In this document: piece by piece, positions 51,707 through 60,327 of the stretch | Layout: every line of letters begins with the position of its first letter | How positions within the stretch are numbered: position 1 is the stretch's first letter | NCBI RefSeq assembly: GCF_003148825.1 | Contig: NZ_QGGZ01000023.1 | Location: 25,449 to 89,448 of the forward strand | Reading direction: 5' to 3' | DNA length: 64,000 bases | DNA from: Streptomyces sp. CG 926 | GTDB lineage: Bacteria; Actinomycetota; Actinomycetes; Streptomycetales; Streptomycetaceae | Position numbers and translations under genes: made by a program | Notes under the pieces: generated by a model | Database searches by the model: none | What the model was told of the DNA's origin: nothing | The model's input: only the letters and a program-made list of their open reading frames with translations

Positions 51707-52780
51707 TTGCCCGACGAGAACGGCATGAAGGAACCGCAGGTGATCTACCGGCGCGCACAGGACGGCACGCCCGTACGCGGAGACCTGGTGGACGGCGAAA
51801 TGCTGTGGGGGATGGCGGTGGTCGGCGGGCCCCGGGAGGTCCTGCTGCGGGAGCGCGACCGGGAGGCGCCGGCGCCCCCCGAGGACGGACCCGCAAGGGC
51901 GGACGTGCGGATCGAATTCCACGGGCCGGGCCCGGCCGACGCGTGCCCGCCGGAGGCCTTCCGACCGGCCGAGGAGGAGGCGCCGGGAATCGGGGACGCC
52001 GTCGACCGGTGTCTGGACGGGACCGGAGCCGAAGGCGCCTTCGTCCGCCTGCTGATGGAGCGGTTACCGGAGCGTGGACACGCGTTCTGGCTGATCGGAG
52101 GCGCTGTGCGGGACCTGGTGGACGTGGGCCCCGAGGCCGAGCCCAACGACCTGGACTTCGCCGGGACGCTCCCGCCCCTGGAGTTGCTGCAGGAGATCGA
52201 GGACCTGTACGTCGACGCCGGCCTCGGCGACTACCGGCCGGGGATGAGCGGACCCAGCCTCGTGGTCCACCTGTCGCGGCCCGAACAGGGCGGCCCCCGC
52301 ATCCTGGAGTACAAGGCACTCGCGGTGACCGACTTCCTCTTCTCCGCCTACGGCGGCAGCCTGACCGACGACGTCACCTCCCGCGACCTGACCGTCAACA
52401 GCCTCTACTACGACCACGGCAGGCGGCTGCTCGTAGACCCCTCCGGAGAGGGCATCGCCCACCTGAGGGCCCGGCCGCGCGTGCTGGCCAGCCGCAACGC
52501 GGAGCGGCCCGCCGGACGCAGCGCCGGGGTGCTGCTCAGGTTCGTCAAGTTCGCCGTCCGCTACCCGGACGCGGACGTCACCCGTCTGCGGGACTGGGCC
52601 GCCGACCTGCCCGCCGACCTGCCCGACCGGCTCGGTGAGGCCGACTGGCGGGCGCTGCGGTACTCCTGGCGCAGCCATGTCCCCGACGCGGGCCGGCGCC
52701 GAGCCCTGGAGGTCGCCGGGCTGCTGGGACCCGCCGCCGTGGCACTCGTGGACCGGCTCGCCGAGGGGGCCCACGCATGA
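51707..52780 (+). CDS. Poly(A)-polymerase/CCA-type nucleotidyltransferase
   Basis: 357 residues from a TTG at 51707 with GGGGAGGAA just upstream; ATG 51725 is the alternative. The class II nucleotidyltransferase head is clear: HAFWLIGGAVRDLVDVG (GG at residues 131-132, RD after) and PNDLDFAGTLPP, where Asp148 and Asp150 are the metal-binding pair. Further on, VTSRDLTVNSLYYDHG and LVDPSGEGIAHLRARPRVLA fit the same family (RRDFTINA, L.DP..G..DL). An unrelated acidic 100-residue N-terminus precedes it, and the C-terminal RNA-binding body is short. It therefore probably adds nucleotides to something other than tRNA. Its stop overlaps the next start (ATGA). Confidence 0.82.
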   Translation: MPDENGMKEPQVIYRRAQDGTPVRGDLVDGEMLWGMAVVGGPREVLLRERDREAPAPPEDGPARADVRIEFHGPGPADACPPEAFRPAEEEAPGIGDAVDRCLDGTGAEGAFVRLLMERLPERGHAFWLIGGAVRDLVDVGPEAEPNDLDFAGTLPPLELLQEIEDLYVDAGLGDYRPGMSGPSLVVHLSRPEQGGPRILEYKALAVTDFLFSAYGGSLTDDVTSRDLTVNSLYYDHGRRLLVDPSGEGIAHLRARPRVLASRNAERPAGRSAGVLLRFVKFAVRYPDADVTRLRDWAADLPADLPDRLGEADWRALRYSWRSHVPDAGRRRALEVAGLLGPAAVALVDRLAEGAHA

Positions 52781-54210
52781 GCGCCGTGCACCGGCCGCTG
52801 ACCACCTGGGTCCGGGACGCCCGTCCGAGCGGGACTGCCCCGGGCGACACCACGCCGATCCCCGGCCAGGTCCGGGGGAACGGCGCCACCCTCCCGTCCG
52901 CACCAGGACCGTTCTGGGCCGCCCACGGCCCCGTCAACGACGGCGACGAGCGCGCGGACGCGCGGAGCCTGGACCGCTTCCGCACCGGCTGGGAGCGCGG
53001 CTCGCTGCCGCTCGCCGACGGTGGCCACGCCCTGGCTCTGATCGAGCCCGCCACCGGCGCCGCCGTGGTGGAACTCGACGACCTCGGAGTGCCCTTGCCC
53101 GCCGATCCCGCCACGGCCGAGGTCGTCGCCGCGATCGAACGGCGCTGGCCCGCCGAGCGTCTGGAGCCGGCCGAACAGGCCCTCCTCACCGCGGCCCACC
53201 CCGGGTTGCGCTACAGCCTGCTCGACCGGCTCGCGGCCGAGGGCAGGCCCGAACCCGAGTGCTTCCACGTGCTGCCGTGGGAGCGCGTGGACCGGCTGGC
53301 GGACGAGGTGACCGCGGCCCTGGGCGCGTCCGGACCGGCGCAGGGCGCCGCCGCCGCGGGTCGCCCCGTACGGCTGCGGCACTACTTCGCGCCCGCCGGG
53401 TCCCGGTTCACCGCCGCACTGGAACAACTCGGCTCCGCTCTGCGCGCGGCCGACCCGCGGCGCCGACGGGTCGCGACGACCGCCCTGTGCGCACGACTCG
53501 CCGGGGCCGCCACCGGCCGAATCCCGCAGCCGACCCGGGAGCGGCTGATCCGGCTGCTCGACGCGGTCGGCCGCGGCGACGCCTTCCTGTACGCCACGGC
53601 CGCACTCGCGGCGGAACGGCTCGCCGGCGCCTTCGCCGCCCCGGGACTCGGGAATGCCGGGGTCGGGACCGCAGGGGTCGGGATCGCGGACGTCGTCTGG
53701 CACCGGCTGGACTACGGCAGGCCGGCCACCGTACGGAACCGGTTCGCACCCCTCGCCTCGGGCGGAACCGACGCGGCCGAGGACGAGGTGCTGCGCGCGG
53801 CGTTCAGCCTCACCCTCACCGTGCAGGACGACGGCCGGCTCTACGTCGCGGTCTCCGCGCCCTTCGACACCGCCACCGCCGCGCTGCTGGCCGGGGGCTA
53901 CGACGAGGTACTGCTGCTGCCCGTGCACGTCACCGGCGCCGCCGAAGGCAGCGAGCTGTACGTCCTGCTGACGCCCTTCTCCGACAGTCTGTCCGGCGAC
54001 CTGGCGATGACGGTCGCGGCCGAGAGCGAGGTCACCGCGGACCAGGCCGGTCCGCCGCTCGGCCTCGCGGACCTCCCGTTCCTGGACCCCGAGGCCGTCC
54101 GCCGGACGCTGGCCTGCCAGGTCCGGGCCTCCGACCGGCGCCGCTGGCGCCAACTGCTCGACCGGCTCCCCGCCGGCCACCCTGTAAGGCGCGGCTCGGA
54201 AGGAGCATGA
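52777..54210 (+). CDS. Unknown protein of the Lon/WD40 operon
   Basis: 477 residues, translationally coupled on both sides by four-base ATGA overlaps. Features: a helical middle (EVVAAIERRWPAERLEPAEQ, ALLTAAHPGLRYSLLDRLAA), the stretch PVRLRHYFAPAGSRFTAALE, and two Gly/Val repeat units GLGNAGVGTAGVGIADVVW. A C-terminal beta-rich domain follows (RAAFSLTLTVQDDGRLYVAV, LLAGGYDEVLLLPVHVTGAA, ELYVLLTPFSDSLSGDLAMT). No signal peptide, membrane helix or catalytic motif was recognised. The tight coupling says it works with the nucleotidyltransferase and the protease-propeller protein. Confidence 0.78.
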   Translation: MSAVHRPLTTWVRDARPSGTAPGDTTPIPGQVRGNGATLPSAPGPFWAAHGPVNDGDERADARSLDRFRTGWERGSLPLADGGHALALIEPATGAAVVELDDLGVPLPADPATAEVVAAIERRWPAERLEPAEQALLTAAHPGLRYSLLDRLAAEGRPEPECFHVLPWERVDRLADEVTAALGASGPAQGAAAAGRPVRLRHYFAPAGSRFTAALEQLGSALRAADPRRRRVATTALCARLAGAATGRIPQPTRERLIRLLDAVGRGDAFLYATAALAAERLAGAFAAPGLGNAGVGTAGVGIADVVWHRLDYGRPATVRNRFAPLASGGTDAAEDEVLRAAFSLTLTVQDDGRLYVAVSAPFDTATAALLAGGYDEVLLLPVHVTGAAEGSELYVLLTPFSDSLSGDLAMTVAAESEVTADQAGPPLGLADLPFLDPEAVRRTLACQVRASDRRRWRQLLDRLPAGHPVRRGSEGA

Positions 54211-57200
54211 GCGGGATGACGGTGCTGAAGGAGACGACCATGACCGCCGTCGGGTGGGGCCGGGGCCGGGGCGGAACGCTCGACGAGCTGGACACCGCCC
54301 TCGCGTGCGCGCGTCAGACGGCCGTCGAAGCCGGTCGCGTGCAGAAGCTGATGTCCATGGACCCGGGCGCACTGGTCGCCTGGCTCTCCCGCCTGGTCGA
54401 ACGGTCCGACACGGACGCCCTGCGCCTGCTGTACACCGGGGAGGACACCGCCCTTCATGACGCCCTCGGTGAGATCGAAGTGGCCGGGTCCGACGACGCT
54501 CTGACCGACGGCCTGCGCAGGGCCTCCGGCCAAGAGGTGTTCGATCCGCGGGAGTCGCGGCCGGTCCTGGACGCGGTACGGATCCAGGCCGCACTCGCGC
54601 TCGACCTCCTCGTCCCGGACCCGGACCCGGATCCGGACGAGGGGCGCCTCGCGGTCGCACTGGCCTGGTACCGCGGCGCCGGGGCGACCGCGGACCTTGT
54701 CACCGAGCCCTGGAACCCGGCCGACCTCGCCCACGGCGACGAGCGGCTCAGGCGCTCGCTGGACCGGCTCGCGGCCGCGGCGGGGGACGCCGTCCGTACG
54801 GGACCGGTGCTGGCCGCGGCCATGGCCCTGTGCCGGCTGGCACTGGGCCGGCTCCCCGGGCCCGCCAGGAGCCCGGCGGCGGTGCGCGTCCTGTTCGACC
54901 ACCACGGGGTGGGCGCCTGCGGGAGGCTCACCCTGACCCTGCTGCCGGGCGGGCCCCGTGGCCTGGTGCCCGACCCCGAGACCATGCCGCTGTTCACCGC
55001 CGACCACCACTACGCCGCGGCCATGGCCCGGGCCTGGAACGCGTCGGGGCAGCGGGTGTCGGGGACCGTGCTGTGGTCCCTGCAGGGGTTCGCGCTCGCG
55101 GGCGACAAGGTCGCCCCCAAGGGCTCGGTGCCCTACCGGATCGCGGGACCGTCGCTCGGCGCGGCCTTCGGGGTGCTGCTCGCCGAGACCGTACGCGTCC
55201 GGCAGCCGGCCCTGCGCAAGAGCAACGGCCGGGTGTGGTTCGCCGCCCTCGGGCGGCAGGCTCTCTTCTACCGCCGGGTCAAGACGAGCAACTCCGTCAC
55301 GGCGGACGTCACGGGAGACGGCGAGCTGGTCTCGGTCTCCGGGTTCCGCGCCAAATTGAGCGCCGCACATGACCTCGGCGTGGTCGTCGTCGCCGAGTCG
55401 GACGGGCGCGAGGCACGCGCAGTGGCCGGTGAACTGCTCGGGAGACAACCGGAGATCGCCACCGCGTCCGACGTGCCGAAGGCTCGGCGCAAGGCCAGCT
55501 CGCTCAGCTGGCCGGTCGTCGCCAGGCAGGTTGTCGCGACCCTGCTCGCCGTGGCCCTGGTGTTCGCGTACCTCGCCCACGACCAGTCGCAGAAGACCGC
55601 GGCGGAGAAGCGCGAGAAGCAGGCGCGGTCCCTCCTCAACGAAGCCACCGCCGTCCAGGATTCGGATCCGGGCCGCGCCCTGCGGCTGGCCCTGTCCGCA
55701 CACCGCATGAGCCCGGGCGACGCCTCCCGCAACAGCCTGTTGCGCATCCTGCTGGAGACCCGCTACCGCGGCGAGGTACCGCCGGTGGCGGGCACCCCGG
55801 GGCCGACGGCGCTCGGCTACACGGGCGGCGGCCGTACCCTGCTGACCCGGGACGCCGACCGGATCACCGTCCGGGACGCGGCGTCCCGTGCCACGGTGGC
55901 CACGCTTCCGGTGCCGCCGGGCGCGAAGACCCTCAAGCCGCAGCGCGAGGTCCCGCCGGTCCTGGTACCGCTGACCACCCCCGGGGGCTCGGCCGTGCTC
56001 ATCGGGACCGCCGACCTCCGGGTCGAAGTGTGGAGCTTCGCGGACCCGGCGAAGCCGCGGCGACTCGCGGAACTGCCGGGCGGCGGTCAGGTGCTGCAGG
56101 CCGCCGTGAGCGCCGACGGCCGTACCCTGGCCACCCTCGGGCCGCTCGACCCGAAGGCCGGCGGCGACTCGGTCGCCCCGGAGGCCCTCACCGTGTACGA
56201 CGTCACGGACCCCGCCGCCCCCCGGAAGAAGGGGCAGCAGGCCGCCTACACCACCACACCGGACACCGACCTCGTCGGCCTCGCGGTCAACGCTTCCGGC
56301 AACCGGGTCGCCGTCGCCGACGACCGCAACATCCGGGTGCACGACACAGGGGCCGCCGGGCTCCCGGTGACCGTCACCATCGAGCCAGGTCCGACCACGG
56401 GACAGAGCAACCCCACCACCGGCGTGGCCTTCCACGACACGCTCGACGACACCCTCTACACCGCCACCACGCATCCCCTCGCGGCGGGAGTGGGCGCGGG
56501 CAACCGGTTCATCGACGTCTGGAGCATCTCCCCGGAGCGGACCGGCCCGGGATACCGGCACGAAGCGGCCCTCCGAGGATCGAGTTGGGTGGTGCACGGG
56601 CCGCAGGGGGGTGCCGTGGCACGGGACGACTCCGGGGTGATCCTGCTGGGCAGCGAGGTCGTGCTGCGCAGGACGGCGGGCGCGACGGCGGCAGCGAAGC
56701 CCCCCTCGGCCCTGGACACCGTGCCGCCGATCGCCTACAGCCCGGACGGGAGGCTGCTGGCGATCGGCGGCGACGACGGCACGGTGCGGTTCTGGGACGT
56801 CTCCGCGCAGACCCAGCCGCCGACCCCGCAACCCCTCACGCGCTACGAGACGGCCGCGTACGCCGCGCGCGCGTCGGTCCTGGCGGTGACCCAGTTCGTC
56901 GAAGGCACCACGAAGCAGGAACTGGAGACCGTCCTCTTCGACGCCGCGGCCGGATCGCCGTTCCGGCGGCTCGGTGCTCTGGAGGCGCCCGCGGACCTGT
57001 TGGGGATCGACCAGGACGCCACCCGCATGGCTGTGTTCGAGGACGGCGAGCTGTCGCTGTGGGACGTGAGCGACCGGACCCGGCCGCGCCGACTGGCGGC
57101 CACGTTCCCGCTGCCCGCGGACGTCGTGGCGGACAGCGGACGCCCGAGCGGGTCCGGAACGGGACGTACGACCGGAGGCGTCACCTCCTTGCTGGTCGGC

Positions 57201-58112
57201 CCGCAAGGGAAGACCGTGGTGGCGGTGCGCGCCGAAAATTCCGAGGCGCTGGTCTGGCGGGTGGAGGGCGACGGGAGCCACGCCGCGCCGTTCCAGAGGG
57301 TCATGTCCGGCACCTCCACCCCTACGGTGGACGAGCAGCGCGTCCCGGGGACGGGCATGCCGGAGCCGGGAGCGATCCCGGGCGACGGAGCCGGCCCCGA
57401 GGAGTACGAGACAGCGACCCCCGGCGCGGGCCCGGACTCCGGATCCGACGCCGTCCTGGACCTCGACTCCGGCGTGGTGTCCGAGTCCGGCAAGGAGGCC
57501 GGATTCGTCCCCCACTCGGGGGGCGGCGGGGCGTTGTCCCCCGACGGGCGGACACTGGTCCTGGACGGCGGATCGACGGGCCTGACCGTGTGGGACCTGT
57601 CCGACGCGGGGAAGGCCCGACGGACTCGGACCATCCCCGGTACGACCCCAGGGGGTCGGCTCCTCTTCAGCGAGGACGGCAGCGTTCTCCGGTCCGGGGC
57701 TCGTGGTTGGCGCTTGCCCGACTCGGGCAAGGGCGAGGCCGAGCCCCTCGACGACCTTCCGATGCCCAAGGGGGCCCACACCATGGACGTGTTGGTGGAG
57801 GGGACCTGGGGCGCGCTCGCCACCACCTCCGGATATCGGGACTTCACCACCTGGCTCGTACGACCGGACATGGAGCCGGTCGCGCTCGGGCACGACGGCT
57901 TCGGCGAGCACCCCTGGGCGTTCGCCCTTCCGCCGGGCCGTCTCCTGCTGGGATCCCTGGTTCTCGCCCTACGGGACGTCACCGAGGCGGTGACGGCCGC
58001 CCGCGACCCCCGAGCCGCCGCCTGTGCGGCAGCGGGTGGCGGCCTCACCCGTACGGAACTCGACACCTATGCCAAGGGAGCCACGTGGCACCCGGCCTGC
58101 CCGGGCACCTGA
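54207..58112 (+). CDS. Lon-like (S16) protease domain fused to a membrane helix and WD40 propeller
   Basis: 1301 residues from the ATG at 54207, with AAGGAG upstream. Residues 1-270 are helical and of unknown type. About 280-410 match a Lon peptidase domain by eye: IAGPSLGAAFGVLLAETV places Ser316 where Lon has its nucleophile (GPSxG). NSVTADVTGDGELVSVSGFR then AKLSAAHDLGVVVVAES places Lys383 where Lon has the second Lys of GGxKEK. The Ser-Lys gap is larger than in Lon because of a 25-residue insert. Helix about 438-458 (VVATLLAVALVFAYLA) is followed by a linker (LLNEATAVQDSDPGRALRLA) typical of STAND-WD40 proteins and then about 770 residues of WD40-like repeats, clearest at PPIAYSPDGRLLAIGGDDGT followed by VRFWDVS. 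No ATPase (AAA/NACHT) domain is present. Confidence 0.8.
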   Translation: MSGMTVLKETTMTAVGWGRGRGGTLDELDTALACARQTAVEAGRVQKLMSMDPGALVAWLSRLVERSDTDALRLLYTGEDTALHDALGEIEVAGSDDALTDGLRRASGQEVFDPRESRPVLDAVRIQAALALDLLVPDPDPDPDEGRLAVALAWYRGAGATADLVTEPWNPADLAHGDERLRRSLDRLAAAAGDAVRTGPVLAAAMALCRLALGRLPGPARSPAAVRVLFDHHGVGACGRLTLTLLPGGPRGLVPDPETMPLFTADHHYAAAMARAWNASGQRVSGTVLWSLQGFALAGDKVAPKGSVPYRIAGPSLGAAFGVLLAETVRVRQPALRKSNGRVWFAALGRQALFYRRVKTSNSVTADVTGDGELVSVSGFRAKLSAAHDLGVVVVAESDGREARAVAGELLGRQPEIATASDVPKARRKASSLSWPVVARQVVATLLAVALVFAYLAHDQSQKTAAEKREKQARSLLNEATAVQDSDPGRALRLALSAHRMSPGDASRNSLLRILLETRYRGEVPPVAGTPGPTALGYTGGGRTLLTRDADRITVRDAASRATVATLPVPPGAKTLKPQREVPPVLVPLTTPGGSAVLIGTADLRVEVWSFADPAKPRRLAELPGGGQVLQAAVSADGRTLATLGPLDPKAGGDSVAPEALTVYDVTDPAAPRKKGQQAAYTTTPDTDLVGLAVNASGNRVAVADDRNIRVHDTGAAGLPVTVTIEPGPTTGQSNPTTGVAFHDTLDDTLYTATTHPLAAGVGAGNRFIDVWSISPERTGPGYRHEAALRGSSWVVHGPQGGAVARDDSGVILLGSEVVLRRTAGATAAAKPPSALDTVPPIAYSPDGRLLAIGGDDGTVRFWDVSAQTQPPTPQPLTRYETAAYAARASVLAVTQFVEGTTKQELETVLFDAAAGSPFRRLGALEAPADLLGIDQDATRMAVFEDGELSLWDVSDRTRPRRLAATFPLPADVVADSGRPSGSGTGRTTGGVTSLLVGPQGKTVVAVRAENSEALVWRVEGDGSHAAPFQRVMSGTSTPTVDEQRVPGTGMPEPGAIPGDGAGPEEYETATPGAGPDSGSDAVLDLDSGVVSESGKEAGFVPHSGGGGALSPDGRTLVLDGGSTGLTVWDLSDAGKARRTRTIPGTTPGGRLLFSEDGSVLRSGARGWRLPDSGKGEAEPLDDLPMPKGAHTMDVLVEGTWGALATTSGYRDFTTWLVRPDMEPVALGHDGFGEHPWAFALPPGRLLLGSLVLALRDVTEAVTAARDPRAAACAAAGGGLTRTELDTYAKGATWHPACPGT

Positions 58113-58154
58113 CCGACGAAGCGCAGGGGGTCGGGGGTGTGTAGCGTCGTGATC

Positions 58155-58658
58155 ATGGAACCGTTGACCGGTACGACCCCCATCACCGACCAGGCGCCGG
58201 CAGATCCGGCCGCCACCGACGACATGCTCGCCACCCAGCCCATCGGCTACTGGAGCGGCCTGGCCCACACGGCGGTCACCCGGCAGCTACGGGACGCCAT
58301 GGCCCGGATCGATGTGACGCAGCCGCAGTACTGGGTCCTCAACCGGGTCGACAGCGGGCTTCCCGCGCCCGGTCGGGAGGAAGTGGTCACCCAACTGACC
58401 CCTCTGGCGGAAGGACCGCACGAGATCGCCCGGGTCGTGGACCAGCTGCTCCACCGTGGCTGGCTCACGACCGACGACCGGCAGCGCCTGCACCTCACCG
58501 AAGCCGGGGTAGCCGCCCGGGTGCGGCTGCGGCAGCTGGTGACCGAACAGCGCGCCGTGGTCCATCAGGGGATCAGCGACGAGGAGTACGTGGCCGCCCT
58601 CAAGGTGCTGCGCAGGATGGTCGCCAACGTCGAGCGGGCGGAGCCCCAGGCTCCTTGA
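58155..58658 (+). CDS. MarR-type winged-helix regulator
   Basis: 167 residues from the ATG at 58155, without a clear Shine-Dalgarno (possibly leaderless). It reads GYWSGLAHTAVTRQLRDAMA, DVTQPQYWVLNRVDSGLPAP, LAEGPHEIARVVDQLLHRGW, LTTDDRQRLHLTEAGVAARV. This is the helix-wing-helix of MarR proteins in a divergent form without the usual D-R-R wing. It lies 42 bases after the Lon/WD40 gene on the same strand, so it may belong to that transcript and regulate it, but a separate promoter is equally likely. Confidence 0.8.
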   Translation: MEPLTGTTPITDQAPADPAATDDMLATQPIGYWSGLAHTAVTRQLRDAMARIDVTQPQYWVLNRVDSGLPAPGREEVVTQLTPLAEGPHEIARVVDQLLHRGWLTTDDRQRLHLTEAGVAARVRLRQLVTEQRAVVHQGISDEEYVAALKVLRRMVANVERAEPQAP

Positions 58659-58662
58659 GGGC

Positions 58663-58682
58663 CCCGGCCGGCGCCGGCCGGG
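58663..58682. terminator. 20-base palindrome between convergent genes
   Basis: cccggccggcgccggccggg is self-complementary over its full length and lies between the stops at 58658 (+) and 58695 (-). It would serve both directions. Confidence 0.7.
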
Positions 58683-58694
58683 CCCGTACGGGGT

Positions 58695-60149
58695 TCAGCC
58701 GGTGCAGGTGATCTGGAAGGGGACCGGGTTGGAGGTGGTGCGGATGGGGCTCTGGAGCTCCACGGCCATCCCGGTCCTCAGGGTGCCCGTCTTCGCGTAG
58801 GCCGTCAGGCGCACGGTGTCGCGCTTCGTCGGCTCGGCCTTGTCCCCGACGGACAGGGTGCGCCAGTGCGGATCCACCACCGAGCCGTCGCCGGACACCC
58901 AGCGGTAGGAGATCAGTGTCGGCTCGGACGCGGTGAAGGTCGCGGTGAACGCCGGGGCCCGGCCCTCCGGGATGGGGCAGCTGCCGGTGTAGGTCGTGTT
59001 CGTGCCCGCCACCGACAGCCGTAGGCCCGAACCGGTGCCGGTGCCGGTCTCCGCGTCGTTGCCGTTCAGCGCGTACGCGATCCCGCCGCCGATCAGTACG
59101 CAGGCGGCCACGCCGGCCGCGACGAAGGCCACCGTACGGCGCTTGCGGGGCGGCGCGGCGACCGCGTCGGGGCCTGCGGTCGCGCGCGTGGCGGGTCCTG
59201 CGGAGTCCGCCAGGACGCGGGCGCCGGCGGTCGTGGTGGCGTCCGGATGGGCGATCTCCCGGAGGGCTTCGGCGGCTTCGCCGGCAGGCGTCCGCTCCGC
59301 GGGCTCCTTGCGGAGCAGCCCGGCGATGACCGGCGCCAGCGGTCCGGCGCGGGTGGGCACCGGCGGTTCCTCGTCCACGACGGCCCGCAGGGTGCTCAGC
59401 GCGGTGTCGTGCCGGAACGGGGAGAGCCCCTCCACGGCCGCGTACAGCAGCACACCGAGGGACCACAGGTCGGACTCGGGGCCCGAGGGGCGGCCCAGCG
59501 CCCGCTCCGGCGGCAGGTACTCGGGGGAGCCGACCAGCTCGCCGGTCATGGTCAGCGCGGTGCTGCCCTCGACCATCGCGATACCGAAGTCGCTGAGCAC
59601 GACCCGCCCGTCCTCGGCGAGCAGTACGTTCGCCGGCTTGACGTCCCGGTGCTCCACCCCGACGGCATGGGCGGCGCGCAGCGCGCTCAGCACCTCCCCG
59701 CCGATGTGCGCGGCGTGCCGCGGGGTGAGCGGGCCCTCGGCCCGGAGCAGATCGGCGAGCGACTGTCCGCGGATCAGTTCCATCACGATCCAGGGCCGGT
59801 CGTCCTCCATGACCACGTCGTGGATCGTGACCACGTTGCGGTCGGGTATCCGGGCCGCCGCCCATGCCTCCCGCTCCAGGCGGCCGTACATCCGCGTGAT
59901 GTCACCGGGCCCCAGCCCGGCCGGAGCCCGTACCTCCTTCACCGCGACCTCCCGGTACAGGGTCTCGTCGCGGGCCCGCCACACGGTGCCCATGCCGCCT
60001 TCGCCGAGCCGGGACAGCAACCGGTAGCGGCCCGCGATCAGCCGGTCCCCGCCCGCGGCGTCCGTACCTGCGGCGGTGCCCGCGGCACTGCCCGCGGTGG
60101 TGGCCGTGAACGCGGTCTCCGACACGGTCTCGTCTTCGTCGTAGTACAT
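58695..60149 (-). CDS. Membrane Ser/Thr protein kinase
   Basis: 484 residues. Kinase domain at about 38-295: RLGEGGMGTVWRARD, VAVKEVRAPAG, EHRDVKPANVLLAEDGRVVL, DFGIAMVEGSTALTMTGELV and SPEYLPPERALG. All catalytic residues are visible; a Cys-free activation loop carries several Thr. A Pro/Ala/Thr linker leads to a helix (TVAFVAAGVAACVLIGGGIA) and an external 115-residue domain (NTTYTGSCPIPEGRAPAFTA, LISYRWVSGDGSVVDPHW) that looks Ig-like. Divergent from an FHA-domain gene, which is a natural substrate or partner for such a kinase. Confidence 0.92.
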   Translation of the reverse strand: MYYDEDETVSETAFTATTAGSAAGTAAGTDAAGGDRLIAGRYRLLSRLGEGGMGTVWRARDETLYREVAVKEVRAPAGLGPGDITRMYGRLEREAWAAARIPDRNVVTIHDVVMEDDRPWIVMELIRGQSLADLLRAEGPLTPRHAAHIGGEVLSALRAAHAVGVEHRDVKPANVLLAEDGRVVLSDFGIAMVEGSTALTMTGELVGSPEYLPPERALGRPSGPESDLWSLGVLLYAAVEGLSPFRHDTALSTLRAVVDEEPPVPTRAGPLAPVIAGLLRKEPAERTPAGEAAEALREIAHPDATTTAGARVLADSAGPATRATAGPDAVAAPPRKRRTVAFVAAGVAACVLIGGGIAYALNGNDAETGTGTGSGLRLSVAGTNTTYTGSCPIPEGRAPAFTATFTASEPTLISYRWVSGDGSVVDPHWRTLSVGDKAEPTKRDTVRLTAYAKTGTLRTGMAVELQSPIRTTSNPVPFQITCTG

Positions 60150-60228
60150 GGGGGCGGTTCTCCTTCTTGGCGCCAGCCGACGCGAACATCACGTACGGCC
60201 CCGGCCCCCGGTTCAGCGGGACTCAAAA

Positions 60229-60248
60229 GATTCCAAGAGATTCCAAGA
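60229..60248. repeat. Direct repeat in a divergent promoter region
   Basis: gattccaaga occurs twice back to back at 60229-60238 and 60239-60248, between the kinase and FHA genes. AT-rich compared with the flanks. It may be a regulator site; too short to say more. Confidence 0.5.
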
Positions 60249-60327
60249 AATGGTTGAACCGAACACCTTCTCGATCGCGTGTTGTCGGCGTACGGGTAAT
60301 CAGCGGCATCGTTTCAAGGAGTGTGGA

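Noticed and set aside
52635..54206. Upstream extension of the WD40 gene's open frame (would give 1825 residues)
   Set aside because: It overlaps two well-supported genes in another frame and its Arg/Pro-rich composition is not coding; the ATG at 54207 has AAGGAG and an ATGA overlap.
53898..57911. Very long antisense open frame (over 1300 codons)
   Set aside because: High-GC shadow of the Lon/WD40 gene: His/Arg/Gly-rich, no domains, no start context.
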